Assembly (NCBI GenBank): GCA_028554645.1
Contig: JAQOOI010000007.1
Span: forward strand, 1 to 64,000
DNA length: 64,000 nucleotides
Source: Omphalotus guepiniiformis
Taxonomy: Eukaryota > Basidiomycota > Agaricomycetes > Agaricales > Omphalotaceae
Reading direction: 5' to 3'
The position numbers and the translations under genes are program-made. Below are positions 29,662 through 41,710 of the stretch, in pieces. Positions within the stretch are counted from its first letter, which is position 1; each line of letters opens with the position of its first letter. A model generated the notes under the pieces. It ran no database searches and had not been told where the DNA came from. It was given only the letters and a program-made list of their open reading frames with translations.

Positions 29662-30115
29662 TGTCAGCGACTCGAGTTATCAAACTCAAATAACCAAACA
29701 CAAAGATCTTAGTTTCACACGAGTAAGAGAAAGCAGAGAATAGAATTGAGAAAAGAGACGATACAAAGGAATATGCTAAGTACAAGTCTAAACTCGAGGA
29801 GTTATTGACAAGATTGAAGCTAAAGAAATATCTACCTAAACGGACTTGTTATATACATGAATAAAACCCTAAACCTTGGGCTATGACCCTTGACTAATCC
29901 ACTGTGTGTCTACCATGAGTTCGATCACCTCAAGTGTCTCATTAACGATCATGATTGCCTTGAGGTCTACATGCTTGATCTCGATCATCATGCTACCTAC
30001 GTGTGCATTTAATATAACCCTAGATATCTATAATTTAAGATGCTATCTACTGATAATAAAAGTGTCTATATGTACAAACAATGAGATAAGATGAAAAAAG
30101 AAAGTGTTTGTAACA
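29662..30115 (-). repeat. B1 3' LTR (454 bp)
   Basis: On the plus strand it reads TGTCAGCGACTCGAG ... GTAACA, the reverse complement of the B2 LTR with scattered changes. It keeps the TATATAA box and an AGCTTCAATCTT site (one mismatch to the B2 self-priming site). Confidence 0.9.
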
Positions 30116-30126
30116 TGACCCCCTCC

Positions 30127-30693
30127 TTAGGGACGATGTCCCCATCGTCCTAACTTCACTGCTAATGCTTCTGTCAGCATCTTCTTTGTTTCTACTACTT
30201 CTGTACATGCTTCAGAGATAGGTCGTAACAATGATATCGGGAATAAGGGAATTGGAACCTCAATCTTTCTTAACTGAGGTGGTCGTGGTTTAGTGGGGAA
30301 TTTTTTATGGAACTCTTCGATTGCTTCTTTTGCATGTGCAAGGTTTGCTAATGGTTCCCATGTCTGTTCGTGCCGCGAGTATCCCTTCCATTGGACTTTG
30401 TATCCAAATCTCCCTCCCCTATATTTCCCTGAATCTACTATCTCTTCCACTTCAAACTCCGGTTCTTCTCCTTCTATCACTGGTGGCAGATTATCATTCT
30501 TAGGCTGCTCGGGGAATTCAGGCGGATGATAGGGTGACAGTAGAACTCCGTTAAAGACTGGATGTATTCTCTTCCAAGTTTTCAGAATCTTTAGCTGGTA
30601 TGATGTCGTTCCAATTTTCTTTACAACTTCAAAAGGACCAAATCGTTTATCATCCAACTTCTTCATTGGTCGATCAGAAGTCAGATTTGTCGC
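30127..30693 (-). pseudogene. B1 pol 3' fragment with chromodomain
   Basis: Encodes the integrase C-terminus (RFGPFEVVKKIG, a GPY/F-like module) and a chromodomain (FEVEEIVDSGKYRGG ... YKVQWKGYSRHEQTWEPL) up to the stop. The PPT (AAGGAGGGGG on the minus strand) lies between it and the LTR. Upstream coding sequence is displaced to 47267 by A2. Confidence 0.85.
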
Positions 30694-32537
30694 TGTTGCG
30701 TCAAAAAGCCTTTCAGTACTGAAATCTATCAGATTGAAGTAAATATGGAATGTTCAAGCATTGAAAACTGAACATAAAAGACTAGAGTCACCCCAGACTG
30801 CTAGTTAAGACATGAAACATACTTGTACTCACAATATCTAAGTGTAGTGTTTGCTACAGTACTAGATCTGGTGCTAAGCAACTGTGACCAAGGGGTTATA
30901 CAAAGAGATACTAGTTATGCCTCTCCAGATGTGTTGGAATTCCAATGTTCCATACCAGATTGAGTTGGTCAGACCCACCCTTTAATAACTAGAGACTCTA
31001 CCAAGTGTTGTTGACTGTAATCCAAAGGGGTTGATGGATTTTCACTTCAATTGAACAACTATCTAAGTCCTTTGGACTGATCAAAAGTTCCAGCTGGTCT
31101 TGCTAGCTAAGTTGGCACTATAAGATTGAATGCTGAGAATATGGGCAATCTTGAAGATTGTATTACCAGAGAAATATCTGTACATTGAGTACTATGTGAA
31201 CATAATGTCACTAAGAGAAACTGCCAATCTGTGTAATAATGGAAGTAGATTCAAAGTTACATCTGCACAAATGAGTTAGATACTCAATACTCATGATGGA
31301 AGGAGTTAGATACTGAAAATGAGTATCTCTCTGGATCTGAGTATCTCTCTGAAATTCAGTAACCCTCTGAACTTGATGAAAGACAAAGGCACTCTAATTG
31401 GAGGTCTTAGACGAAACTATGGGATAGAATACTGTCCTAGGAGAAGCTGAGAGCTATCCTAAACAAGAAATATAACCTGAGTACAAATCTGACCAAAAAG
31501 AGATGTATAGGGGTAAAACTTGAAATAAACAGTTACTGTACCTTACTGTGGCTGATAGAAACGATGAAGCCTGGTCTAGATAAGCTCTAGAGCTTCTACA
31601 CAACTCCTAATGCTGCCCTAGTAGAGGAGAATGTGCCAATTTTGGAGAAACTTATAGGGGACCAGATTTGCAATGCACTGAGGAGAATGTCACCTGTCAG
31701 GATACTGGTTGCTATTTACATGTTCTGGACCTTTATTTAGATACCCTGGGTACGCCCTAACACACCTAGAACACGGACAAAGCGATATATTTCTGTTTTT
31801 ATACCAATCTATACCCAAAGTGCCTACTTTTGACTATCTAACTGGAAAATTACCTAGAAAACTACCTAAAAAGAATCCAATCTCTGCTCAATTAATACTT
31901 ACTTACTTTTGACTCATTTACTGTTCAGATTACTCTTTTAATTTCGAGATATATGTTTGATTTTATGATTTAGTATATATAGCTTACAGAGTATCTATTT
32001 AGATTTTCTTAAGCAAGTACTGCCCAAAGCTACAAGCCAAAGCAGGAAAACCTTCTTAGACGAAATATAGCCTGGCTCTTTAGAGTTCAGTTCGAGAAAT
32101 ATCCAGTTGTGAAAACTTCTGTAAAGTCCCTTGTGGCAGATAAATTGAAAGAGATACTGAATCTTTGCTGAAACTGCTGTTCTGTCTGTGCTGAATCTGC
32201 CTGCTGAAACTGTCTGTGCTGCATCTGAAACTGTTCCCTGCATTGTCTGACCATTGGATCGAGTTTAAACATCGAGATTGATTGTCCTGAATCCCTCCTG
32301 AATCCTGAAAACCACCCTTACCTTCTGTCTGAATCTTGTGTTTTGAGATACCCTCTGCCATTTTTCACCCAGATTGAGATAAAGACATCTGTAACCCTGC
32401 AGATTCGAAGTTCAATTGTTGTGTCTAACTGTGTGGAATCTCTGACAACGCCAGTCACACCTCACCCTACATCATTTTGATTTGAGTTGGATTGTGCTCA
32501 TTTGAGTATCTCTCTCATTCATTTCATAGACACTACA
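30694..32537 (+). repeat. A2 5' LTR (1844 bp)
   Basis: TGTTGCG ... GACACTACA. A TGGAGCC primer site follows at 32540. Confidence 0.95.
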
Positions 32538-33047
32538 TCTGGAGCCCACCGCGAGGGGTGGCTTTAGACTTGATAATTGAACTATCTGTGTATTTACACG
32601 TGTCTGGAAATTTAATCTGGACTTTTTCTGTGTTGAACTTTGCCCTGTTCCTCACTTAGCAACAATTTCCTTGAAGTTGTTGAACCATCCATAAGTTTTA
32701 TAACTTAGAGTTTGCTTGTCAAAATTAGCAGCTCACAGAGAAACACACATCCTAGAAAGACTAAGAATTCTGAGAGAGCTGGAACAGAAGAATTGTCACT
32801 GAACCAGTCATCCAGAAGGAAAAGTTCCAAAGGAAAAGAGAAAGAAGTCATACCTGAACCAGATTCAAGTTCCCTTTCGTCTCTTTCGTCCCTAAGTACG
32901 ATTCCTGAACGGAATACACCTCCAGATTTATCTGAACTCTCAGCTAGATACAAGAAAAATAAGAGGAACTTTGTCAACAGTCCTCAATATTTTGCCTTGA
33001 CACATAAAAGAATCACTGTTAAAATAATAAGGAACCCGAGAAACAAT

Positions 33048-34622
33048 ATGTCTACTCATGACAATGCTACTGGGAATGAAGCTCCCCAACAACAAGGACC
33101 TACCCAAGGACCTGTTGAGATGGAAGAGATCTTCATTTTTGGAAATGCAACAGGAATGCAGATTCCTGTTCCTGCAGCTAAAGAGTTGCAGAATGAGAAG
33201 CTACCTAAAGTCTCTAAGCAGGCTCCCATCTTCGATAAGAAACATCCATCTGAATTGGTTGCATGGTTGGCAGAGCTGGAAGGCATCTTTGTGTCAACCG
33301 GAACTAAAACAGATGCGGCTAAAGTAATGTTGGCTCTCAGATACATGGAGTTCCATACCCGTGAAGAGTTTCAACGGCTTCAAGCTGTTAAAGATTTGGA
33401 TTGGGATGCTTTTAAAGAGGCATTAATGAAAAATTTCCCTGAATCTGCAGATAGAGGACTGGGATCTAGACAAAGATTGTATGCTATCATAGATGCCTAT
33501 AAACTCATAGTGCTTGGTGCTATTCAGAAACTGATGGCATTTAAAAGAGAGTATGAGATTGAGTATGAGAAACTATCTTCTGGTACTACACCTGTAGTAT
33601 CAAACTCAGAAGCTGTAGCTGGTTTCTTGAGTGCACTAGATGAACCCTTCAGAAGAAAACTTCTGGACCGTTTGGAAAACAAAGTGATCAATGGCCACTT
33701 ACAAGTTCAGAGAGAGGATGACCCTTTTACCCTGAAAGATGTAATGTCTGTGGCTGAAAAACTCTGTTCTGTAAAAAGAGCAGGGGGATACAACTTTGGT
33801 TTATTCTTGAATGGTCCAAATCTGGCCGAAGGATACTCTAGGATACTCCCAACAACTGAGCAGAGTGCTACAAGGAAGTTATATGATCCTTACCAAGTAG
33901 CATCTACTGTAAAGTCAGAACCAGATCAGTGGGCAATGAAATTGTCTGCAACAGTGGATAGTCACCAGAACCAGTTTAACCAGATTAGACAAGCCCAGGA
34001 GACGAATCTGGCAGCTCTTGCAAAGCTATCTGAGACAGTTGCTAACTTGGCAAAAATGACCCAAGCAACTTCTAGCTCAGTTAGGATGAACATGAACGCT
34101 CCAAATTCCCAATCTGGACCTGGAATGAACTCTAATGGACACAATAGTGTACAAAGATCGTCCCAGATGTCATCTGTGAATAACAATACTCATGCTGACT
34201 CCAATTGCTATATGTGTGATGAGCCTGGACATAGATCTATGGACTGTCCACATCAACTTAGATTTATCAGGTTGGGGTGGATGATCAAAAATAGTGCTGG
34301 TAAATGGGCATTGAAAGATGGAGTATATTGGCCAAGAGCTGATCCATCTGATACTCGGTCTAAGAAAGAGAAGATTGAGGAAATTGCCAAAAGACATGGG
34401 TGGGAACAACCTTCCTCTCATGTTGACCAGAACTTGTATGCTTTTGAAGATGAGGATTCTGCTATAGCAGGTCCCTCTCAAAGTAGTTCATTAGATGCTA
34501 TCAACAGCCTTGTTGCTCAATTCAGTCAGGTTTGCAATACTTTGCAGAATCTGGCACCAGCAGCTAAATCTGAAACTAAGCAGATTTTGAAACGAGAAAA
34601 CAACTCTGAGTCGAAAAACTAG
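33048..34622 (+). CDS. gag: A2 Gag
   Basis: Same organisation as A1 Gag: first in-frame ATG at 33048, open frame back to about 32709, capsid-like middle, CCHC knuckle, stop TAG at 34620-34622. Differences from A1 are scattered single substitutions (for example Glu to Val near residue 350 of the long frame). The GAAAAAC heptamer is at 34613-34619. Confidence 0.9.
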   Translation: MSTHDNATGNEAPQQQGPTQGPVEMEEIFIFGNATGMQIPVPAAKELQNEKLPKVSKQAPIFDKKHPSELVAWLAELEGIFVSTGTKTDAAKVMLALRYMEFHTREEFQRLQAVKDLDWDAFKEALMKNFPESADRGLGSRQRLYAIIDAYKLIVLGAIQKLMAFKREYEIEYEKLSSGTTPVVSNSEAVAGFLSALDEPFRRKLLDRLENKVINGHLQVQREDDPFTLKDVMSVAEKLCSVKRAGGYNFGLFLNGPNLAEGYSRILPTTEQSATRKLYDPYQVASTVKSEPDQWAMKLSATVDSHQNQFNQIRQAQETNLAALAKLSETVANLAKMTQATSSSVRMNMNAPNSQSGPGMNSNGHNSVQRSSQMSSVNNNTHADSNCYMCDEPGHRSMDCPHQLRFIRLGWMIKNSAGKWALKDGVYWPRADPSDTRSKKEKIEEIAKRHGWEQPSSHVDQNLYAFEDEDSAIAGPSQSSSLDAINSLVAQFSQVCNTLQNLAPAAKSETKQILKRENNSESKN

Positions 34623-34630
34623 AGTTTCCA

Positions 34631-36028
34631 ATGAAGGAGATTGGTGAAGAAGCTGTATATACTCAGAATCCTTCTCACAAAACAGGTCAATCTCCTGAGG
34701 AAAATAAACTTGTAAAGAAAAAGAGAGTTGAGGTGTTACTACCTACACTGAAACCATCTGAAAGGGAGAAATACAGACCCCCTGCTATGAGAAAAGAGCC
34801 CGTTCGTTTTGAACTACCTGTTGATTCTGACACTGAGGAGAGTGAATCTCCCTCTGAAAATAACAACAATGTTGCACGGAGAGTATCTAACCGCCCGTTT
34901 GATCATGTAAAGGCAATAGATAGGCCACCTATACCAAAGGGAATGCCTGTAGGAAGCCAGAACAAGTCAAATGAGACTGAAGGAGCTCAATCTGGAACTA
35001 AAGATGGAATGAGTAATGATACAAGGAATGCTATTGTATACACAAAGCCTCCGCGTAAATCTGAGCCCGATTTCAAGCTTAGAAACTCACTATTCAAACC
35101 GGGTCTAGCAGAAGAAATTGCAGACAAAATCTTTAGATCTGAGATAGATATAAGTAGTGGGGACCTCATTGCTATATCTCCGGCACTTCAGAAGATTATG
35201 CAGAGAAAATTGAAGAACAACAGGGTGTATAAGCGTCCTGTAAAGGCTTTTGTTCATGAAGTAAGGGATGAAGATGATCCTGATGGTATTCTACCAGAAG
35301 AAGATGTCAATCTGGTACAGGCAAATTATATGGTCTTTTTTGAAGATATGGCCTATGAAAGGGAAGATGTGTTTATTGTCCTAGATGAAGACACAGATGA
35401 CCTTAAGAAAGGCTCAGTGGTACACAAGGATGTTGTGGACCAGTATCAGAAAGATGTACCTCCAGATGAGAGGGATAAGATCATTATAGTAGCCAGCCAG
35501 ACTGACAGTCTAAAGGCAATCTACCCAAAGATTAATCACTCTGATCAACAAGTTGAGACAGTAGTTGATAGTGGTTCTCAAATCGTGTCCATGGATACAA
35601 GAGTAGCTATTGGACTTGGTTTAAGATGGGACCCAGAGACTGTGATCCATATGCAAAGTGCAAATGGTCAATTACAGGCTACTAGGGGACTAGCAAGAAA
35701 TGTACCATTTACCTTTGGAGAAATAACTATCTATATGCAGATTCACATAATAGATAAAGTGCCTTATGATGTTCTTTTGGGAAGACCATTTGATGTGTTG
35801 ACAAGCAGTGTAGTCAGAAACTTTGAAACTGGAGAACAAGAGATCACCATTACAGATCCAAACAGTGGAATGAAGTGTACAATGGGAACATATGACAGAG
35901 GTAGAGGAATTAAGGTTAAACCTATTCCTGGTGAACCAAAGCTTGTCTCTGAAACACAGAAATCTGCGAGTGTCCCTGTGAAAAATGAGGGAGACTCTCA
36001 AAATTTTCATCAGACCTCAATGAGCTGA
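34631..36028 (+). CDS. A2 second ORF: aspartic protease-containing protein
   Basis: 465 aa with the VDSGSQIV motif at the same place as in A1. It ends at TGA 36026-36028. The AAATTTT heptamer (36001-36007) lies near the end, in frame for a -1 slip into pol. Confidence 0.85.
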   Translation: MKEIGEEAVYTQNPSHKTGQSPEENKLVKKKRVEVLLPTLKPSEREKYRPPAMRKEPVRFELPVDSDTEESESPSENNNNVARRVSNRPFDHVKAIDRPPIPKGMPVGSQNKSNETEGAQSGTKDGMSNDTRNAIVYTKPPRKSEPDFKLRNSLFKPGLAEEIADKIFRSEIDISSGDLIAISPALQKIMQRKLKNNRVYKRPVKAFVHEVRDEDDPDGILPEEDVNLVQANYMVFFEDMAYEREDVFIVLDEDTDDLKKGSVVHKDVVDQYQKDVPPDERDKIIIVASQTDSLKAIYPKINHSDQQVETVVDSGSQIVSMDTRVAIGLGLRWDPETVIHMQSANGQLQATRGLARNVPFTFGEITIYMQIHIIDKVPYDVLLGRPFDVLTSSVVRNFETGEQEITITDPNSGMKCTMGTYDRGRGIKVKPIPGEPKLVSETQKSASVPVKNEGDSQNFHQTSMS

Positions 36029-36063
36029 TAAGAGATCAGGGAGAGGTAGCTGTTTGTATTGAA

Positions 36064-39000
36064 ATGGATGAAGATGGCAATGCCACAATTGCTGGATATA
36101 AGCTGCCAGACAATGAATTGTTTTCAGAACCTGAAAAGGCTGAGGCATTTGTGTTTGCAGCTGAGTCCAGCATAAGAGAAAAAGATATAGAGGCTGCAGA
36201 CGCGGTTAGATCATATTTAAATCGGTCTGTAGACTCAGAAAAGAAACAAGTGTTCTGTACCTGGCGAGAAAATTTAAATTTGAATTCAAAAGAGCACTTA
36301 GATACTCAGAATTCAGACTTAGATACTTGCACGGTACTTAATCACACTTCGGAACCTGCATCTGGAACTGAAAAGAGGATGAATAAGGGTAAAACGGTCA
36401 AAAGAGAACCGAAACCAGTCCAATCTTCAAGACCCAGATGGAGTAGAGATAAGAATGGCAACAAAATGGCCAGATTGGTGACTGTTTTGGCTTCTAGAAA
36501 GTACAAACCAGTTGCTATTAAGGTCAAACCTGTTAAAGCTACCTTACCTGCGGAGTTCCGGATTGAAAGAAAAATAATTGGAGATCCGTTAAAAGATATG
36601 CCTGAGTTACCTACTCATCCTCCAGATTTCACTCCTGGTGAGAGGTACTCTCAAGAAAGAAAAGAAATTGTAGACAAGAATCATAATGAAGGATTCTTAT
36701 GGCCTGAAGAGCTGAAGCTTGTACACCATCTTATGAAAGTCCAAGAGAAAGCATTTGCATGGGAAGCATCTGAAGGAGGAACCTTTAATACAGAGTTCTT
36801 TCCTCCAGTAAAGTTTCCAGTGTTACCACACACCCCTTGGGTAGAAAGGAATATTCCTATACCTCCAGGGATCTATGATCAAGTGTGTAAAATGATTAAG
36901 GACAAAATAGATGCTGGTGTATATGAGCCTTCTAGTTCATCCTATAGATCCAGATGGTTCTGTGTCTTAAAGAAAGATGGGAAAAGCTTAAGATTGGTCC
37001 ATAGTTTAGAACCACTCAATAAAGTGACTATTCAACATTCAGGAATTCCTCCTGCAACTGCAGATATAGCTAGAAGCTTCTCTGGAAGAGCATGTTTGGG
37101 TTTACTGGATATCTTTGTTGGTTATGATGAGAGGCTGGTTGATGAAAGTTCAAGAGATCTTACAACCTTCCAAACACCTTTTGGCCCACATAGATTAGTA
37201 AAGTTACCTATGGGTTGGACAAATTCTGTACCAATCTACCATGATGATGTTACATACATCTTCAGAGATGAAATTCCACATGTAACTAAACCTTACATTG
37301 ATGATGTACCAGTAAAAGGGCCTGTCAGCAGATATGAAACTGCAGATGGAGGTTATGAAACTATCCCTGAAAATTCTGGCATCAGAAGATTTGTGTGGGA
37401 GCATCTGCAGAATATGAACAGAATTGTGCAAAGAATGAAACATGCTGGTGGTACCTTTGCAGGGACCAAAGCTTTCATCTGTGTAGCTGAAGGTGATGTT
37501 GTTGGACATCATGTCAGTTATGAAGGAGAAAAGCCAGTTGAAAGGCTAGCTGAAGTTGTCCTGACTTGTGATGCATCAAAATGGTCTGAGAAGAAAGATA
37601 TCCGGTCATTTTTGGGCACTGCTGGTCAGATGAGAATGTTCATAAAGGACTATGCCAAGAAAGCAAAACCTTTGACAATCTTAACTGGAGATGTGCCTTT
37701 TCAAATGGGTCCTGCAGAACTGGAAGCTGTAGAAATGATTAAAGATGGGATCAGAAATGCTCCGGCACTTCGTCCTATTGACTATGATTTAAGTACTGGA
37801 ATCACCCTTTCAGTAGATACTTCCTGGATGGCAGTAGGTTTCCAACTATATCAGAGAGACCCTGCAGATTCAAAGAAAAAGTTCTACAACTGGATGGGTT
37901 CCATTACTTTAAATGAAAGAGAAGCAAGGTTTTCTCAACCCAAGAGAGAACTATATGGCTTGATGTTGGCCTTACAACAAACATATTACCAGACATATGG
38001 ATGTAGGGATCTTACTGTGGAAACAGATGCAAGCTATATTAATGGAATGCTTGACAAACCCAGTAGTGGTCCCAATGCAACTATAAACAGATGGATTGAA
38101 GAAATAAGGAAGTTCCACTTCACCTTGGTACACATCAAGGGCACTGAACATAAGGGACCAGATGGACTATCTAGACCACCTAGAGGGACCATACCAACTG
38201 AAAGAGCGGCATCTAGAGATCCGGATTCATTTGTTGATGAAGATGATGGTCTGCCGGTGAAATTCAGAATGGGAGATGGTGAATCTGAGGTACCCTTTGA
38301 TTTTGAAGCCTTTAAAGATGAAATAGATACTCGAGGTGGTTACTTGCAGGAAGTTGCAAAGTCAATAGACGACTTTGAGGACGATTTGCAAGAAGCTCTT
38401 GAAGAAGAACGTCACTTGAATTCCATTAGAGAGCTGTTAGCAATTCAACATCCAGTATCTAACTCGATGTTGCAGTTTGCACAGACCTTGGTTATACCTG
38501 AAGGAGGTACTGAATGGAGACATGAACACCCGTATAGAGAGGATCACAGATCTGCATCTACAAAGGAACTGGATGAACAACTAGACCTAATCAAAGATTG
38601 GTACCTGCAGGGCAATCAGCCTCTAGCTCACCTAGGTGAGACTGCTATGAAAAAGTTCATTTCCAGGGCTGTAAAGTTCTTTGTAGACAGAGATGGTAGA
38701 CTCTATAGAAGGAATGATGATACAGGAGGCCAGCATAGACTGGTTGTGCCTAAAGAGAAAAGGATGTACATGATGCATGCTGCTCATGACCACCTGGGAC
38801 ATAAAGGAATGTTTGCAACAAAAGCTCTCATAGAGAAGCGTTTTTGGTGGCCAGATTTGAATGGAGATGTCAATTGGTTTGTCAAATCCTGCCAAATCTG
38901 CCAGAACCGAAAGTTAGAACTGTTGAAGATTCCTCCCACTCTTACACACACTCCCTCCCTGTTTCAGAAGATTCATGTGGATGTATTCAAAGTATCACCT

Positions 39001-40107
39001 CCAAGTAATGGTTGCAAGGATGTTGTACATGGCAGATGTGCACTCTCATCCTGGTCTGAAGGAAGAGCCTTAAGATCTGACAATGCTAGATCATTAGGAG
39101 AATGGTTCTTTGATGATATTATATGCAGATGGGGATGTCCTGATGAAGTAGTAACTGATAATGCACCCCAGATGCGAGCTATGCTTAAATGGCTAGAAGA
39201 TAAATATGGAATTAAAGGAATTACTATATCTCCTTACAATTCCCAAGCAAATGGCAAGATTGAGAGAGCCCACTTTGACATTAGAACTGCCTTGGCAAAA
39301 GCTACAGGTGGAGATCTAAAGAGATGGTGGTGGTTTCTCAAACATGTCTTCTGGGCAGATAGAATTACAGCTAGAAAAGGACTTGGATGTTCACCATACT
39401 TCCTTGTTACTGGAGCTGAACCTATCCTACCCTTGGATATTGTTGAATCTACATGGTTAGTAAAACTTCCAGATAGAATCTTGACATATGAGGAACTTAT
39501 TGGCTATAGGGCACAAGCTCTAGCTAAGCATAGAACCCATGTGCAGGAAATGATATCTAGAATTGATACAACCAAGAAAGAGACTCTTAGACAATATGAA
39601 GAAGAATACAGAAATGTTATCAGAGACTTTGATTTCAAACCTGGTACACTTATACAAGTCAGAAATACACAAGTTGAGAAGAACTTGGACAGAAAGATGT
39701 ATCCTAGATACCTGGGACCCATGATTGTAATAAGGAGAACCAAAGGGGGATCCTACATTGTGGCCCAGATGGATGGTACAGTACTCAGAGAAAAGGTTGC
39801 GGCCTTCAGAGTACTACCCCATGTAGCTAGATATGAACCAATTGAACTGCCTGAGAACATTCATGAACTTATAGACTTGACTAGTGAACAGCTAGAAGAG
39901 ATGGTCAATGATAACAATGAGTTAGACCCTGAACTTGAGAGAGATTACATCTTTGACAGTATTCCTCAACTGAGAATTCCTGCTGAAGATGAAGATCTTG
40001 ATGAGTCCAGTGATGAAGAACTACAATCTGCAAACGATGCAGATGAAGAAGAACCAGATTGGGACGCTCCAGTCCAGACCAGGTCTCAATCTTCACAAAA
40101 TAAATGA
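36064..40107 (+). CDS. pol: A2 Pol: reverse transcriptase, RNase H, integrase
   Basis: 1347 aa, YIDDV at residues 411-415, integrase D973, D1032 and E1067, with YNSQANG (Ser1060) in place of the A1 Phe. It ends TRSQSSQNK. No defects seen. Coding probably starts upstream of the ATG through the -1 frameshift. Confidence 0.93.
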   Translation: MDEDGNATIAGYKLPDNELFSEPEKAEAFVFAAESSIREKDIEAADAVRSYLNRSVDSEKKQVFCTWRENLNLNSKEHLDTQNSDLDTCTVLNHTSEPASGTEKRMNKGKTVKREPKPVQSSRPRWSRDKNGNKMARLVTVLASRKYKPVAIKVKPVKATLPAEFRIERKIIGDPLKDMPELPTHPPDFTPGERYSQERKEIVDKNHNEGFLWPEELKLVHHLMKVQEKAFAWEASEGGTFNTEFFPPVKFPVLPHTPWVERNIPIPPGIYDQVCKMIKDKIDAGVYEPSSSSYRSRWFCVLKKDGKSLRLVHSLEPLNKVTIQHSGIPPATADIARSFSGRACLGLLDIFVGYDERLVDESSRDLTTFQTPFGPHRLVKLPMGWTNSVPIYHDDVTYIFRDEIPHVTKPYIDDVPVKGPVSRYETADGGYETIPENSGIRRFVWEHLQNMNRIVQRMKHAGGTFAGTKAFICVAEGDVVGHHVSYEGEKPVERLAEVVLTCDASKWSEKKDIRSFLGTAGQMRMFIKDYAKKAKPLTILTGDVPFQMGPAELEAVEMIKDGIRNAPALRPIDYDLSTGITLSVDTSWMAVGFQLYQRDPADSKKKFYNWMGSITLNEREARFSQPKRELYGLMLALQQTYYQTYGCRDLTVETDASYINGMLDKPSSGPNATINRWIEEIRKFHFTLVHIKGTEHKGPDGLSRPPRGTIPTERAASRDPDSFVDEDDGLPVKFRMGDGESEVPFDFEAFKDEIDTRGGYLQEVAKSIDDFEDDLQEALEEERHLNSIRELLAIQHPVSNSMLQFAQTLVIPEGGTEWRHEHPYREDHRSASTKELDEQLDLIKDWYLQGNQPLAHLGETAMKKFISRAVKFFVDRDGRLYRRNDDTGGQHRLVVPKEKRMYMMHAAHDHLGHKGMFATKALIEKRFWWPDLNGDVNWFVKSCQICQNRKLELLKIPPTLTHTPSLFQKIHVDVFKVSPPSNGCKDVVHGRCALSSWSEGRALRSDNARSLGEWFFDDIICRWGCPDEVVTDNAPQMRAMLKWLEDKYGIKGITISPYNSQANGKIERAHFDIRTALAKATGGDLKRWWWFLKHVFWADRITARKGLGCSPYFLVTGAEPILPLDIVESTWLVKLPDRILTYEELIGYRAQALAKHRTHVQEMISRIDTTKKETLRQYEEEYRNVIRDFDFKPGTLIQVRNTQVEKNLDRKMYPRYLGPMIVIRRTKGGSYIVAQMDGTVLREKVAAFRVLPHVARYEPIELPENIHELIDLTSEQLEEMVNDNNELDPELERDYIFDSIPQLRIPAEDEDLDESSDEELQSANDADEEEPDWDAPVQTRSQSSQNK

Positions 40108-40308
40108 TAAACACACTATATTTGAACAAAGTAAGAGATAGACACTGAAAAGTGACTACCTAACTGCAGATGAAAGTAAAAAGTGGGTAACAGTAGTATG
40201 CACTACTAAGATAAACATAAAGGGTGTCTGAGGATGTCCTATACGATGTACCAATACCGTGTAAACTGCCCATAAATGATACTGAGATGTCCAGATGTAA
40301 CATTAAAG

Positions 40309-41710
40309 TCAGAGAATGTCTGCAGATGGAAATGCATGGAAAGGAGCTGGATCATCAGCAGTACCTGGACCAGACTCCAAGGGACTCTGGTTGGCCCTGT
40401 AAGCCTTCTCCTTCTGTCTTCGGAGCAATTCCAGACGGGAAAACTCCTTGTAGGCGAATCTGTACTGAGAATGATGATACTGAATGGCATGTTGATGAAC
40501 ACTGAGTTCTGTCTTCAAGAAGTTGGAAATTGATTGAAGAACCTCAGGAGAGAAGTGGTCCAAGTCCATGAAAGGGAACAGAGCAGTGATACGGGTCACA
40601 ATCTCTTCTCCACTCTCCCGGAGTTTGCGCTCATCTGCAGGATAATTGAGTTAGATACTCGAAAAAGCCGCAGATTGGGTGACTACTCACGGTCTGTCTC
40701 CTCTCTAAGGTTGACGATTGGGTTCTCAATACGAGGCTTCTTCATGACAATCACCTTGTGGGGCTCAGGAATAGGTTCATTCTACACGAACATTTATAGT
40801 CAGTACATGAAACTGCATGAATATCTCCAGATGGAACTAAAAACTTACATCTTTGGGTCCAACTGAGGTAGCCTGCAAAGTTACCATGGTACATCAGTCT
40901 AGAGAAACGAATGAACAGTTCTGAACATAAATCTGCTTACCCTTGGAGAAGTGATTACTACTTTTTCCTTGGAAGACTTATGAACTGTGGTAGTAGTGGG
41001 AGAACCTTTGGTTTTGTCCTTGCTAGAGTCCTTGTTATCCTTATTGGGAGCGTGGATCGACGCAGAGAGCCCAAGAGAAGGTCCATCTGCCATCTGAGAA
41101 AAGAAAGACCATGTTGGGATTTGAGTTAGATACTCAGTAACCAAGGAGTTAGATACTTACAGTAACGTCTCCGTCACCAGTAATGACCTCAATCTCTTCA
41201 TCATCATCATCGTCATCCTCAATAAGTTCGGGAGTTTTAGCTGGCTGTACAAAGACAGGCAGTTAGATACTCGAAATGAGAGGGATGGTCAATAAAAACG
41301 TACTTTGCGCTTCTTAGACCCACTAAGAGTCTCTCTGCGCTTTGCCAAGTCGTCCCGGAAAGCTTTAATGGCGGAGAAAGTGTCAGGTTCACCTACAGAT
41401 GGGAACTTCTTGACTGCATCTGCGACCAGATTGACACCTTTGTCGAACAAAGTGAACGCTTCCTCGGACTTAGCAACCGCATATGCAGGCAGAGACTTCT
41501 TCTGTAATAAGAAATTAAGTTAGATACTGGACCTGGAATCAAAGATTGAACATTTACAAGATGGCTTGCAAGGGCTGTAATAAGCATCCCAAGCAGTTCA
41601 GTATCCGCATCTTTGGCCTCCATGGCTCCAGTAGCTCGAGAAAGATATTGTTGTGTTGTGGCAACCCACTCAGGACGCTCAGGCCAAGTCTTGGGACCTT
41701 TAGGGGCCAT
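40309..41710 (-). CDS. Antisense gene II of element A (A2 copy)
   Basis: Start ATG at 41708-41710, stop at 40309. The seven-exon structure of the A1 copy is preserved, including GTAAAT, GTACGT and GTAAGT donors and CTAAC branch sites. A few amino-acid changes (for example Arg to Gln at residue 21 of exon 1, Pro to Ala in the HQHPIQ region). No stop or frameshift noticed, so the reading frame has been maintained since the copies separated. Confidence 0.7.

Noticed and set aside
36064..40107. A2 as a segmental duplication of A1
   Set aside because: The flanks differ and A2 has its own 4-bp target duplication, so it is an independent insertion.
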